Shown: piece by piece, positions 8,721-17,581 of the stretch
Numbering within the stretch: the stretch's first letter is position 1
Layout: each line of letters begins with the position of its first letter
From: Hinthialibacter sp964556895
GTDB lineage: Bacteria; Hinthialibacterota; Hinthialibacteria; Hinthialibacterales; Hinthialibacteraceae
DNA: 64,000 nucleotides
Assembly (NCBI GenBank): GCA_964556895.1
Contig: CAZKYC010000011.1
Span: forward strand, 1-64,000
Reading direction: 5' to 3'
Notes under the pieces: model-generated
What the model was told of the DNA's origin: nothing
Databases searched by the model: none
What the model saw: the letters and a program-made list of their open reading frames with translations, nothing else
Translations under genes and position numbers: made by a program

Positions 8721-9434
8721 ATGAAAATGAACCGTGTTACGCCCGAAGAGCTCAATGGAAACCAACTGGATGAAATGCAATACCTCGTCGACTCGATGGG
8801 CGTAGACGATATCTGGCGCGTGTTTCGCATTATGGCCGAGTTTGCCGAGTCGTTTGAAACGCTGGGCAAGTTGCCCGATGCGGTGACGGTCTTCGGATCG
8901 GCGCGCACGCCTGAGATTCACCCCATGTACCAAAATGCCCGCGAACTGGGCGCGCGCCTCGCCGACGAAAACCTGGCGACCTGCACCGGCGGCGGCCCCG
9001 GCATTATGGAAGCCGCCAACCGCGGCGCCTACGAAAGCGACGGCGTCTCGGTAGGCATGAACATCGAACTGCCGTTTGAACAGACGCCCAACCCCTATAC
9101 CACACTGGGGCTGAGCTTTCGCTATTTCTTCGTGCGCAAAGTGATGTTGGTCAAATACTCGGTCGCGTTTGTGATTTTTCCCGGCGGGTTTGGAACGCTC
9201 GACGAACTCTTTGAGTCGTTGACGCTGATTCAAACCCGGCGCTTGAAACCGTTTCCGGTGGTGTTGTTTGGGTGCGATTATTGGGGCGGACTGATGGACT
9301 GGATCAAACAGCGCGTCTTAGAAGACGGCAATATCTCTGAAAAAGACCTCAACCTGTTTCACTGCACCGACAGCATCGACGAGACCATCGAGATCATCAA
9401 AAGTTCAGACCTAATTCGACGAAATGGAAAGTAA
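8721..9434 (+). CDS. LOG-family protein (TIGR00730; nucleotide 5'-monophosphate phosphoribohydrolase)
   Basis: A 237-residue Rossmann-like protein with the two family signatures: GGGPGIMEAANRG and PGGFGTLDE. Such proteins release a base from a nucleoside 5'-monophosphate (cytokinin-activating LOG type, or purine-nucleotide salvage). An open frame runs back to 8463, overlapping neuB's 5' end. The ATG at 8721 is preferred: GGAG ends 6 bases before it and the conserved domain begins soon after. The extra ~40 residues at the N-terminus are acidic and helical. The physiological base is unknown. Confidence 0.88.
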   Translation: MKMNRVTPEELNGNQLDEMQYLVDSMGVDDIWRVFRIMAEFAESFETLGKLPDAVTVFGSARTPEIHPMYQNARELGARLADENLATCTGGGPGIMEAANRGAYESDGVSVGMNIELPFEQTPNPYTTLGLSFRYFFVRKVMLVKYSVAFVIFPGGFGTLDELFESLTLIQTRRLKPFPVVLFGCDYWGGLMDWIKQRVLEDGNISEKDLNLFHCTDSIDETIEIIKSSDLIRRNGK

Positions 9435-9446
9435 GAACGTTTTTGT

Positions 9447-9527
9447 AGGGGCGCAGCGCGCTGCAAATTTACCCGACGAAAAGACGCCAACCTGCCACCT
9501 CTGCCTACCCCAGACTTTGGGCAGAGG
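9447..9527. terminator. repeat fragment and hairpin after the LOG-family gene
   Basis: GCAGCGCGCTGC at about 9450-9461 matches part of the 7489-7559 repeat. Further on, CCTCTGCC (9498-9505) pairs with GGCAGAGG (9520-9527), making an 8-bp stem between the convergent LOG and VanZ-like genes. No long T run follows, so a terminator role is only suggestive. Confidence 0.4.
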
Positions 9528-9622
9528 ATTATTTCGTCTGGTAGAATGGAACTTCGCGAAGCAGCCCACCATGCAATTTTCCAAATGTCTTTAGGGCGGG
9601 TTAATTCACCGCGGCGAACACT

Positions 9623-10012
9623 CTACGAATCTGTTGGTGTATTCATAGGCTTCCCCCACATAAAAAACACCGTCACACACACCACCACCGCGCCGGTCAT
9701 GTCGGCCAGCCAGTCGGCGAGGTCGGGTGAGCGGGTGGGAATAAACGACTGGTGAAATTCGTCGCTGAGTCCGTATAGCCCGACGAACAACAGCGTCACG
9801 CCGACGGTTTTAAGGTTGATGAATGAGTAGTCTCCCTTGAGCCAGGCGCGCAAGAACAAAAACGCCAACAGACCGAAGAAACTCGCGTGCATAATCTTAT
9901 CAAAATAGGGAATCGACATCGGCGGCCCCGGCAGGCGGGGCTGGTGGGAGAAATAAAACGTCAGCGCCATGTGGGCCAACACCGGCAGCCAATAGCGAAC
10001 GAATGGCGTCAT
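9623..10012 (-). CDS. VanZ-like membrane protein
   Basis: A 129-residue protein with about four transmembrane segments and the VanZ-family signatures FDKIMHASFFGLLAF and LSDEFHQSF, then ADWLADMTGA. VanZ of Enterococcus raises teicoplanin resistance, but most family members are uncharacterised membrane proteins. Its ATG overlaps the lipA stop by 4 bases (10009-10012), so it is translationally coupled to lipA although no functional link to lipoate is known. It is the last gene of the lipoate cluster. Confidence 0.85.
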   Translation of the reverse strand: MTPFVRYWLPVLAHMALTFYFSHQPRLPGPPMSIPYFDKIMHASFFGLLAFLFLRAWLKGDYSFINLKTVGVTLLFVGLYGLSDEFHQSFIPTRSPDLADWLADMTGAVVVCVTVFFMWGKPMNTPTDS

Positions 10013-10884
10013 TCCGAACGGTGGTTTCTGGCGTTCATCGCCTGCTCATAGGCCCACTTGGCGCGGTAGGAACTTCTCACTAACGGGCCTGACAACACCG
10101 CTGAGAAGCCCAGGCTCTTACCATAGTCTTCATACTCTTGAAATTCGTCTTGCGACACTACCCGGTCAACGGCGGCGTGTTTTTTGGTGGGGCGAAAATA
10201 CTGCCCCACGGTCAAGATGTCACACCCCGCCTCGCGTACCTGGCGGATGGCGCCAATCATCTCGTCTTTGGTCTCGCCCAACCCGGCGATAATGCCGCTC
10301 TTGGTGATGGCGCCGCGCTGTTTGGCGCGGTGGATGACTTCGAGCGAGAGGCCCCACTTTGACCAGGGCTGGATGGTTCGATACAAGCGCGGGACGCACT
10401 CCACATTATGATTGAGCACATTAGGCCCGGCGTCTAAGACGGTGTCGAGCGACTCCCCGTTTCCGCAGAAGTCGGGAATCAGCACCTCGATCAGCGTACC
10501 CGGCTCCATCTCAAGCGTGCGGCGAATGGTCTCGGCGAAGATGCTGGCGCCGCCGTCGGGCAACTCGTCGCGATTGACGGAGGTGATGACGGCATATTCT
10601 GTACCTAAGTCGTAAATCGCCTGGGCGACGCGTTTGGGCTCGTCGAGGTCGAGTTCGGGTGGTTTGCCATGCTGGACGGCGCAGAAACGACAGGCGCGGG
10701 TGCAGACGTTGCCTAAGAGCATGAAGGTCGCGGTTCGATCGCCCCAACACTCGCCCATATTAGGGCAGCGCGCGCTTTGACAGACGGTATGAAGCCCTTG
10801 GTCTTCAACGGTTTGCAATACGTCTTCATATTGCTCGCCGCCGGGCAGCGTAATTTGAACGAAAGGCGTTGAATCAACTGGCAT
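10009..10884 (-). CDS. lipA: lipoyl synthase
   Basis: A 291-residue radical SAM enzyme that inserts two sulfurs into protein-bound octanoyl groups. The auxiliary cluster ligands are C35, C40 and C46, and the SAM-cluster CX3CX2C ligands are C61, C65 and C68 (CTRACRFC). The C-terminal RSSY motif (VRSSYRAK), whose serine ligates the auxiliary cluster, is present. Length is typical. It lies 20 bp downstream of lipB on the same strand, so octanoyl transfer and sulfur insertion are encoded in order, directly after a lipoyl-domain acceptor protein. Confidence 0.97.
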   Translation of the reverse strand: MPVDSTPFVQITLPGGEQYEDVLQTVEDQGLHTVCQSARCPNMGECWGDRTATFMLLGNVCTRACRFCAVQHGKPPELDLDEPKRVAQAIYDLGTEYAVITSVNRDELPDGGASIFAETIRRTLEMEPGTLIEVLIPDFCGNGESLDTVLDAGPNVLNHNVECVPRLYRTIQPWSKWGLSLEVIHRAKQRGAITKSGIIAGLGETKDEMIGAIRQVREAGCDILTVGQYFRPTKKHAAVDRVVSQDEFQEYEDYGKSLGFSAVLSGPLVRSSYRAKWAYEQAMNARNHRSE

Positions 10885-10904
10885 CTTTTGTTTCCATTAA
10901 GTAA

Positions 10905-11552
10905 TTATGCGCCAAGTTGTGAGATGCGATGGTGGAACAATACTTCAAAGCGGTCAGCGACGCTCCATACGTCGAGGCTGGAGCCGCCGGTTTCTTCTTC
11001 AATAGAGGTTACCGTTAAATTCGGCATTCCACAGGGCACGATGCGCTCAAACGGTCCATGTTGCGGCGTCACATTGAGTGAACAACCATGATAACAAAAG
11101 CCCTTGCGCACCCGCACACCAATGAAAGCGATCTTTCGATTTTCGGCCCACACGCCGGTCTTACCGTCGATGACGTGAACCTCAACGCCATATTCGTCGC
11201 ACAGTTCGATGATCAGGTTTTCTAAAAAACGTAAATAGGCGTGAATGGTCATGCCCCGCTGGCGCAGGTTCAATACTGGGTAGGCTACCATCTGGCCGGG
11301 GCCGTGGTAGGTCGCCTGCCCTCCCCGCCGGACCGAGTGTAATTCGATGCCAAGCGATTGGTATTCGCTTTCTGGCAAAAGCAGGTCGCCAGGCTCTGTC
11401 GCCGCGCCGAGAGTAATTGTCGGCGGGTGCTCACACAACAGCAGCGATTCTTCTCCGCGCTCAACCAGTGATTCCTGAACTAGCTCAACCTCTGAGTAGG
11501 CGTCTTTGGTTGTTTTATGAATTGTCGGCAGCGCCAACGAATCTACGGTCAT
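10905..11552 (-). CDS. lipB: lipoyl(octanoyl) transferase
   Basis: A 215-residue enzyme that moves the octanoyl group from acyl carrier protein to lipoyl domains. The family motif RGGQATYHGPGQ is followed by AYPVLNL. The catalytic lysine is in KIAFIGVRV and the catalytic cysteine in IVPCGMPN. The start ATG overlaps the stop of the upstream lipoyl-domain gene by 4 bases (11549-11552), so enzyme and a likely acceptor are translationally coupled. Confidence 0.96.
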   Translation of the reverse strand: MTVDSLALPTIHKTTKDAYSEVELVQESLVERGEESLLLCEHPPTITLGAATEPGDLLLPESEYQSLGIELHSVRRGGQATYHGPGQMVAYPVLNLRQRGMTIHAYLRFLENLIIELCDEYGVEVHVIDGKTGVWAENRKIAFIGVRVRKGFCYHGCSLNVTPQHGPFERIVPCGMPNLTVTSIEEETGGSSLDVWSVADRFEVLFHHRISQLGA

Positions 11553-12061
11553 GCCTTCTCCGCCGATTGGGCGCGTTTTTCGATCTCGGCTTCGACATCG
11601 CGTCTCACGATGCGTCCGTCGGGGCCGCTGCCTTTGACGTTGGTCAGATCGATACGGTGTTCATTGGCAATGCGCTGCGCCAAAGGGGAGATATGAAGAG
11701 ACGTCACTGTCGGTTGGGCGGGCGCGAGTGCAACAGGAACAATCGGCTTTGGCGCCGGCTCACAGGGCGGCGTTTCTGCGTCAATGGAGTCTATATTCTC
11801 AATAATTTCGTCAATATTCTCACTTGGCTGGCCGATGATCGCCAATGCGCCGCCGATGGGCACTTCGTCTCCCGGCTGGGCGACGATTTTCAATAGCGTT
11901 CCTGTCTCATGGCTCTCGAGTTCCATCGCGGCCTTGTCGGTTTCGATTTCGGCGAGTGCGTCCCCGGCAGCGACCGAATCGCCCTCAGACTTCATCCACA
12001 CGAGGATGCGTCCGGTGACCATGGCGTCGCTCAGAGTTGGCATTTTTACGAGAGTGGCCAT
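11549..12061 (-). CDS. stand-alone lipoyl-domain + peripheral subunit-binding domain protein (E2-like, no catalytic domain)
   Basis: A 170-residue protein. Residues 1-78 are a lipoyl domain with the modified lysine K43 in EIETDKAAMELES. A Pro/Ala-rich linker (about 80-122) follows. Residues 123-162 are a peripheral subunit-binding domain: ISPLAQRIANEH then GSGPDGRIVRRDV. Full-length E2 subunits of 2-oxoacid dehydrogenases continue with a ~230-residue acyltransferase core. Here the frame ends cleanly and overlaps lipB by 4 bases, so the short form looks genuine rather than a frameshift product. It could be an E3-binding or carrier subunit for a complex encoded elsewhere, or a lipoyl donor. Confidence 0.88.
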   Translation of the reverse strand: MATLVKMPTLSDAMVTGRILVWMKSEGDSVAAGDALAEIETDKAAMELESHETGTLLKIVAQPGDEVPIGGALAIIGQPSENIDEIIENIDSIDAETPPCEPAPKPIVPVALAPAQPTVTSLHISPLAQRIANEHRIDLTNVKGSGPDGRIVRRDVEAEIEKRAQSAEKA

Positions 12062-12107
12062 AGCGATGGCTCCTTATTCTAATTCATTGTCGCTGACATT
12101 TCGTTTC

Positions 12108-12135
12108 TTGACTGATTGATTGTCGATATTATGAT
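12108..12135 (+). promoter_or_regulatory. predicted sigma-70 promoter for dnaE
   Basis: TTGACT (12108-12113), a 16-base spacer, and TATGAT (12130-12135) lie in the divergent gap between the lipoyl-protein gene and dnaE. This predicts a start near 12142 and a leader of about 115 bases. It is a match to consensus by eye. Confidence 0.5.
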
Positions 12136-12255
12136 AACTTCAGTCAGTGTTTTTTCGTAGTTTTTTGTGGTTTGTACGTTTCGGGAAACTGTACCAAAAC
12201 GATCCTATCAAATTGTTGAGGGGTGTTCGGGCTTCAGGTCTGAACCACATCGCTT

Positions 12256-15200
12256 ATGTCATCGTCAGATTTTGTCCATTTACACGTCCATTCTGAATAT
12301 AGCCTGCTTGACGGCGCCTGCCGCATCAACGAGTTGATCGCCCAGGCCAAGTCGCTTAACCAAACCCACTTGGCGCTCACCGACCACGGCGTCATGCACG
12401 GCTCGCTGGAGTTCTATCAGAAAGCCACCAAAGAAGGCATCCAGCCCATCATCGGCGTTGAGGCCTACGTCGCCCCCGAAAGCCGCCACATCAAGTCGGG
12501 CGGACGCGACACTTCGATTGACGACCGCAGCGACAAGACCGCCTACCACCTGGTTTTGCTCGCCAAAGACTTTGAGGGCTATCAAAACCTGATGAAGTTG
12601 TCGTCAATCGCCCAGCTGGAGGGCTTTTATTACAAGCCGCGCATCGACCGCGAAGTGTTGCGCGAATATTCGAAGGGGTTGATCGGTTTGTCGGCGTGTT
12701 TGAATGGCGAGGTGCCCAACAACCTGCTCGAAGAACGCGGCGACGTCGCGATTGAACGCGCTAAAGAATATCTCGACATTTTTGGCGAAGGCAATTTCTT
12801 TCTCGAAGTGCAGCCCAATGGGCTGGATGAACAAGAGATCGTCAACCGCGAGCTGCGCCATGTGTCAGACGAACTATCCATCCCACTGGTGGCGACCACT
12901 GACGCCCATTATCTGACTCCCGAGGGCGCCAAGACGCAGGATTGTTTAATTTGTATCGGTACCAAGAAGACTCTGTCTGACCCCAACCGTCTTAAATTGT
13001 CAACCAACGAACTCTATATCAAATCGGGCGAGAAAATGATCGAACAGATGCCCGATTTTGTCGATGCGGTTGAGAACACCCGCCTGGTCGCTGATCAATG
13101 CAAACTGGAGATCAACTACGACGGCTCCAAACTCATCATGCCGGGGTTTGACATTCCTCAGGATGAAGAATCGCATGAGGAGTATCTGCGCAAGCTGGTC
13201 TACCAGGGCGCTGAGAAGCGCTACGGCGAGGTCGCCGAAGAGATTACCGCACGAATTGAGAAAGAACTCGACATCATCCTGGGGCAGGATTTTACCGGGT
13301 ACTTTTTGATTACCTGGGATTACATCAACTGGGCGCGCGAGCAGAAGATTTCAGTCGGCCCCGGGCGCGGCTCGGCGGCGGGCTCAGTGGTTGCGTATGC
13401 GCTGGGCATCACCGATATAGACCCCATCAAATACAACCTGCTCTTCGAGCGGTTTTTGAACCCAGAACGCATCTCCCCGCCAGATATTGATACTGACTTT
13501 TCTGACAAACGCCGCGAAGAAGTCATTCGCTATGTGCAAGACAAATACGGTCACGATAAGGTCGCCCAAATCGCCACGTTTGGCACCATCGGCGCCAAAA
13601 ACGCTGTGCGCGATGTGGCGCGGGTGATGGGGCTGCCCCCTTCTGACGGCGACAAAATCGCCAAAATGATTCCTGACACCCTTGGCATCAAGTTGGCCGA
13701 CGCGCTTGAAGAAGTGGCCGAACTCAAGCGCCTCAGCGAATCAGACTCAATTCATCAAGAACTGTTCCGCCACGCCTTGGCGATCGAGGGCATGGTGCGA
13801 CAAACTTCGACCCACGCTGCTGGGGTCATCATTGCGCCCGACGAGCTGTCCAAGTTCACCCCGTTGATGCGCGGCGCCAACAAAGACGAAGACGTCGCCA
13901 CTCAATATGAAATGAAGATTCTTGAGTCGATCGGGCTGCTCAAGATGGACTTTTTGGGGCTAAAAAACCTCTCTGTCATTGACGGCGCTGTCGAGAACAT
14001 CCATGAACGCTACGACCCTGAGTTTACTATCGACAAGATCCCCATGGATGACCCGAAGACGTTTGAACTCTTGTGCCGCGCTAAGACCAACGGCGTGTTT
14101 CAGTTAGAATCAACCGGCATCAAAGAAGTGTTGCGCAAACTTCAGCCCGAATCATTTACTGACGTGATCGCGCTGTTGGCGCTCTACCGCCCCGGCCCGC
14201 TGGGCAGCGGCATGGTCGACGATTTCGTCAACCGCCGCCATGGGCGCGCCGAGATCGTCTATGACCACCCCTCGCTGGAGCCGATTCTCAAAGAGACCTA
14301 CGGCATCATCCTTTACCAGGAACAGGTCATGCAAATCGCCAACGCCATCGGCGGCTTCACCCTCGGCCAGGCCGACGTCATGCGCCGCGCCATGGGCAAG
14401 AAAAAAGAAGACCTGCTCAACAAGATGGAGAAAGATTTTTATGCTGGCGCCAAACAAAAAGGCGTCGACCTCTCTATCGCCCAGCGCCTGTGGAACCTGA
14501 TCTTTAAATTCGCCGGGTATGGCTTCAACAAATCTCACAGCGCGGCCTACGCTTACATCACCTACCGAACCGCCTATTTAAAAGCAAATTTCCCTGACGC
14601 ATTTCTGGCCTCGCTGCTCACCACCGATATGGGCGATTCAAACAAGGTGGTGAAATACAAAAACGATTGCCCGGATTACGGCATCGCCCTGCTGCCGCCC
14701 GACATCAACGAATCAAACGAGACCTTCACCGTGACCGACGAGGGCATCCGCTTCGGTCTGGCAGGCGTCAAAAGCGTCGGCGCGGGGGCGGTGCGCGTAG
14801 TAATCGCTGAGCGTGAAAAGAACGGGCCGTATAAATCGCTGGATAATTTCTGCACCCGTTTGGCGGGCGGGACGCTCAACAAAACTCTGATTGAAAGCCT
14901 GATTCGCGTGGGCGCCTTTGATTCGTTTGACCAAACCCGCGCAACCCTAATCAACGGGTACACGACGGTTTTAGAGCGCGTCCAAGGCGAATTGCATGAT
15001 CGCGCTGTCGGGCAGGATTCACTATTCGGCGATGAAGACGAAGAGGACGCCGCGCCCCAATTAGAAGAATTGCCCGAGCTAGAGAACACCGAGATTTGGG
15101 CGGACGAGAAGAAACTACTCGGCTTCTATCTAAGCGGCCACCCGCTGATGGAATATCAATCCGAAGTGGAGTTGTTTTCCACCCACCAAGCAGGGCCATT

Positions 15201-15801
15201 GAACGAACTCGAAGGCGAAGACCTAGGCGCCGTTCGCCTATTAGGCATCGTCAACGAGGTCAAAAAGCGCAAGACGCGCAACGGCGATATCATGGCGATA
15301 TTCATTCTCGCGGATATGAGCGGCGAGGTTGAAGTCGCCGTCATGCCCCAACTGTTTGAAAAGAGCGGCCACATTCTCAAAGCAGACGACATCATCGTAT
15401 TAGACGGCCAGGCCAGCCGGCGCGGCAGCGATGTATCCGTGCGCGCTGACCGAATTATGACGCTGGATGACTGTTGGCGGGGCGGCGGGGTGAACGAGAT
15501 TCACCTCTATGTGTCGTCAGACCATTTTAATGAAGAGAGCATGATGAGGCTGAAGGGCCGATTGTTAGGCTCAAACGGAAGCGTCCCAGTGGTTTTATTC
15601 ATTCGCGTGCCTAAGATTGGCGCCGTGCGCTATGAATTAGAAAAACCGTTTAACATCGAACCGGGCCGCGAACTCAAAGCCGAACTCGAAACCATCCTCA
15701 ACGGCGGGGTGGTCAGGTTTTCGGGCGGAGGCCTTCCCCGCCCCAGCAACGGTAACAGCCGCAACGGCAACTACCGACGGCGCCAGCAAGTGAAGAATTG
15801 A
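12256..15801 (+). CDS. dnaE: DNA polymerase III alpha subunit
   Basis: The 1181-residue replicative polymerase. The N-terminal PHP domain has HLHVHSEYSLLDG (8-20), ALTDHG and, later, TTDAHYL. These candidate metal ligands look intact, unlike E. coli DnaE. Polymerase catalytic aspartates are in PPDIDTDF (D410, D412), with KMDFLGLKNL as the third region. An HhH region (VGAGAVRVV) and an OB-fold (LLGIVNEVKKRKTRNGD) follow, then an acidic C-terminal tail region. No separate proofreading subunit is in the window, and an active PHP domain could proofread (inference). The stop codon lies inside the target duplication of a MITE-like element that begins at the next base. Confidence 0.97.
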   Translation: MSSSDFVHLHVHSEYSLLDGACRINELIAQAKSLNQTHLALTDHGVMHGSLEFYQKATKEGIQPIIGVEAYVAPESRHIKSGGRDTSIDDRSDKTAYHLVLLAKDFEGYQNLMKLSSIAQLEGFYYKPRIDREVLREYSKGLIGLSACLNGEVPNNLLEERGDVAIERAKEYLDIFGEGNFFLEVQPNGLDEQEIVNRELRHVSDELSIPLVATTDAHYLTPEGAKTQDCLICIGTKKTLSDPNRLKLSTNELYIKSGEKMIEQMPDFVDAVENTRLVADQCKLEINYDGSKLIMPGFDIPQDEESHEEYLRKLVYQGAEKRYGEVAEEITARIEKELDIILGQDFTGYFLITWDYINWAREQKISVGPGRGSAAGSVVAYALGITDIDPIKYNLLFERFLNPERISPPDIDTDFSDKRREEVIRYVQDKYGHDKVAQIATFGTIGAKNAVRDVARVMGLPPSDGDKIAKMIPDTLGIKLADALEEVAELKRLSESDSIHQELFRHALAIEGMVRQTSTHAAGVIIAPDELSKFTPLMRGANKDEDVATQYEMKILESIGLLKMDFLGLKNLSVIDGAVENIHERYDPEFTIDKIPMDDPKTFELLCRAKTNGVFQLESTGIKEVLRKLQPESFTDVIALLALYRPGPLGSGMVDDFVNRRHGRAEIVYDHPSLEPILKETYGIILYQEQVMQIANAIGGFTLGQADVMRRAMGKKKEDLLNKMEKDFYAGAKQKGVDLSIAQRLWNLIFKFAGYGFNKSHSAAYAYITYRTAYLKANFPDAFLASLLTTDMGDSNKVVKYKNDCPDYGIALLPPDINESNETFTVTDEGIRFGLAGVKSVGAGAVRVVIAEREKNGPYKSLDNFCTRLAGGTLNKTLIESLIRVGAFDSFDQTRATLINGYTTVLERVQGELHDRAVGQDSLFGDEDEEDAAPQLEELPELENTEIWADEKKLLGFYLSGHPLMEYQSEVELFSTHQAGPLNELEGEDLGAVRLLGIVNEVKKRKTRNGDIMAIFILADMSGEVEVAVMPQLFEKSGHILKADDIIVLDGQASRRGSDVSVRADRIMTLDDCWRGGGVNEIHLYVSSDHFNEESMMRLKGRLLGSNGSVPVVLFIRVPKIGAVRYELEKPFNIEPGRELKAELETILNGGVVRFSGGGLPRPSNGNSRNGNYRRRQQVKN

Positions 15802-16061
15802 GGCTCATCCGGGATTTGGATACGTTCTCTCAAATTGAATTAAAATTTCCCGACACGATCTCAAAGATGATTTTTTTTATCGTTGTATTTGGCATGGGTA
15901 CAACTCTGCTCGCTTCAGTGCGGCTCCGCCTTTTTGCACAGGCGCTCCCTGAGTTGCACCCATGCCTGAGTTGGATTGTCTATTATTGATAGGACGAATA
16001 TCATTTTTTGACCCAATCCCAGGTCATCCATCAAGAGAAGCACTCAACTATCGGAAGAACC
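15802..16061. repeat. MITE-like repeat family B, copy 1 (260 bp) with 8-bp target duplication
   Basis: It begins GGCTCATCCGGGATTTG and ends ATCGGAAGAACC. The two ends form imperfect inverted repeats of about 28 bp (GGYTCWTCCG core). AGAATTGA occurs directly on both sides (15794-15801 and 16062-16069), a perfect 8-bp duplication. The left copy contains the dnaE stop codon. The same element is at 28764-29021, 42559-42739 (truncated) and 50415-50670. It encodes no transposase. End sequence and duplication size resemble ISL3-family insertion sequences (from memory). Confidence 0.85.
15891..15966. repeat. 76-bp hairpin core within MITE B copy 1
   Basis: The arms GGCATGGGTACAACTC and GAGTTGCACCCATGCC pair over 16 positions with one mismatch, which is a G-U wobble when read from the minus strand. 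The interior carries CAGTGCGGCTCCGCC and GCACAGGCGCTCC, conserved in all copies. It could act as a transcription stop between dnaE and the convergent pdxA. Confidence 0.8.
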
Positions 16062-16080
16062 AGAATTGAACTGACGATTG

Positions 16081-16208
16081 TATGGGGAGGGCGAGTCTCC
16101 CGACGAGCCGCGATTGGGATATAAAAAAACTGGTTCTTCACAAAACCCTGTGCACAATTTCTCAAGACATAGACCATTTGGCCGTATTTCTTGCACAGGT
16201 TCTCAGGA
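16081..16208. repeat. dispersed repeat fragments, including hairpin repeat E copy 1
   Basis: 16082-16108 (GGGGAGGGCGAGTCTCCC and on) resembles short GC-rich repeats seen in many bacterial genomes. From about 16134 to 16208, read on the minus strand, the sequence matches 50686-50755: AGAACCTGTGCA, a loop, TTGAGAAATTGTGCACAG, then TTTTGTGA. The flanks of the loop pair. Both copies lie just beyond the same end of a family B element. Confidence 0.55.
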
Positions 16209-16235
16209 GGAGCCAATTTATTTCACTGCCATATT

Positions 16236-16425
16236 CATTCCCCTCACCCCAGCCCTCTCCCAGAGGGAGAAGGGGTTGGCCTTGCCTCAATCATACAGAT
16301 ATAGTTCTTGCAATCTTAATCTGAATGTCGCAGTGGCTATTGCCTTCTCCTCATGGGAGAAGGTTAGGTTGGGGGTTTAGCTAATCGAAATATACCAGCA
16401 GTTATTTTCCCTCTCACCCCGCCAG
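16236..16425. repeat. CCCTCACCCC/GGGAGAAGG-type repeat pair
   Basis: CCCCTCACCCCAGCCCTCTC followed by CCAGAGGGAGAAGGGG (about 16239-16275) forms an inverted repeat. A related unit, CTTCTCCTCATGGGAGAAGG with GTTGGGGGTTTAG, follows at 16341-16380, and CCCTCTCACCCC at 16409-16420 overlaps the 3' end of pdxA. This resembles the widespread intergenic CCCTCACCC repeats of bacteria. No gene lies between 15802 and 16413. Confidence 0.6.
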
Positions 16426-17430
16426 TCGAATCGCGACGTCAATGGCGTCGAGCAGCGAGCGTTCGGAGGCTTTGCCTGTGCCCGCCAGGTCGAATGCCGT
16501 GCCGTGATCGACTGAGGTGCGAATGATGGGCAGGCCCAGCGTAACGTTGACCCCGGTGACGGCGTCCCACTCGCCCGATTCAGAGTCAAAGCCAAAGTGG
16601 GTCGTCTTGAATGGAATATGGCCCTGGTCGTGATACATCGCGACCACGCCGTCAAACTTGCCTCCCAACAATTGCGGAAAAATCGAGTCGCTGGGGTATG
16701 GTCCAAACACGTTGGCGCCGTCTTGCCTGCCTTGCGCCACCGCGGGCGCGATGGCGTCTATCTCTTCACGGCCAAACAGGCCTGCTTCGCCCGCGTGAGG
16801 GTTGTAGGCGCACACCGCGATGCGCGGCGGTTTACCGTCAAGGCGCGTTAATGCGTCATTAAAGAGGCGGGTGGTCATGGCGATTCGCTCTTGAGTTAAC
16901 AGCGACGGCACATCTTTCATGGCGACATGACAGGTGACATGAACAACCCGAAACCCGCCCGCGATTAACATCAGGCTAAATTCTTTGGTATTGGTCTGAT
17001 GGGCGAGAATCTCAGTGTGTCCGGCGAAATGATGGCCCGCCTGGTTGATGGCGGCTTTGTGAAGCGGCGCGGTAACGATGGCGTCCACGTCTCCCGCCTT
17101 CGCCCAGGTGATCGCCTGCGATAGCCAGCGAAACGCCGCGTCGCCGCAAGAGGCGTCAACTTGAGCCAGCGGCAATGGATGGCCTAGCCCCGCCTCGTCA
17201 TTGAAAAAATAAATGCCATCTCTGGCTAGCGATGGATGATCGATGGTTTCGTACTGAAACGATGCGCCCGTATACTCAAACGCCCGTTTGAGAGCGCGTT
17301 CAGAGCCGATGATGATGGGAACGCAACGCTGCAGTACGGCTTCTTGACCCAGCGCTTTGGCGATGAGTTCCGGCCCGACGCCAGACAGGTCGCCCATGGT
17401 GACCGCGAGTTTGGGTTTCGTGTTTGACAA
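16414..17430 (-). CDS. pdxA: 4-hydroxythreonine-4-phosphate dehydrogenase
   Basis: A 338-residue NAD-dependent, metal-binding dehydrogenase of the DXP-dependent pyridoxal 5'-phosphate pathway. Metal and substrate residues are in HFAGHTEILA, YNPHAGEAGLFG, AMYHDQGHIPFK and RTSVDHGTAFD. The N-terminal motif reads MGDLSGVGPE where MGDPAGIGPE is usual. The last codons overlap a CCCTCTCACCCC repeat, so the C-terminus (AIRLAG) may have been trimmed or extended by it. No other pyridoxine genes are nearby. PdxA2-like paralogues with other substrates exist, so the substrate is likely but not certain. Confidence 0.93.
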   Translation of the reverse strand: MSNTKPKLAVTMGDLSGVGPELIAKALGQEAVLQRCVPIIIGSERALKRAFEYTGASFQYETIDHPSLARDGIYFFNDEAGLGHPLPLAQVDASCGDAAFRWLSQAITWAKAGDVDAIVTAPLHKAAINQAGHHFAGHTEILAHQTNTKEFSLMLIAGGFRVVHVTCHVAMKDVPSLLTQERIAMTTRLFNDALTRLDGKPPRIAVCAYNPHAGEAGLFGREEIDAIAPAVAQGRQDGANVFGPYPSDSIFPQLLGGKFDGVVAMYHDQGHIPFKTTHFGFDSESGEWDAVTGVNVTLGLPIIRTSVDHGTAFDLAGTGKASERSLLDAIDVAIRLAG

Positions 17431-17581
17431 AGTGTCGCCTTTATATCAATTCGATGGAATAAAACCTTATCTAACGTATCGTTTGTTGGTATTCTAATCT
17501 GTTGATTTATCAACCAGTTTTGGTACTGGCCATCGTTTCACCGAAACCCTCGCGCACCGACTTCGCGCTTTTAGGACGCCA

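Noticed and set aside
11549..11552. The short lipoyl/PSBD gene as a frameshifted E2
   Set aside because: lipB follows with a 4-base overlap and a full-length frame; no acyltransferase sequence exists in any frame downstream.
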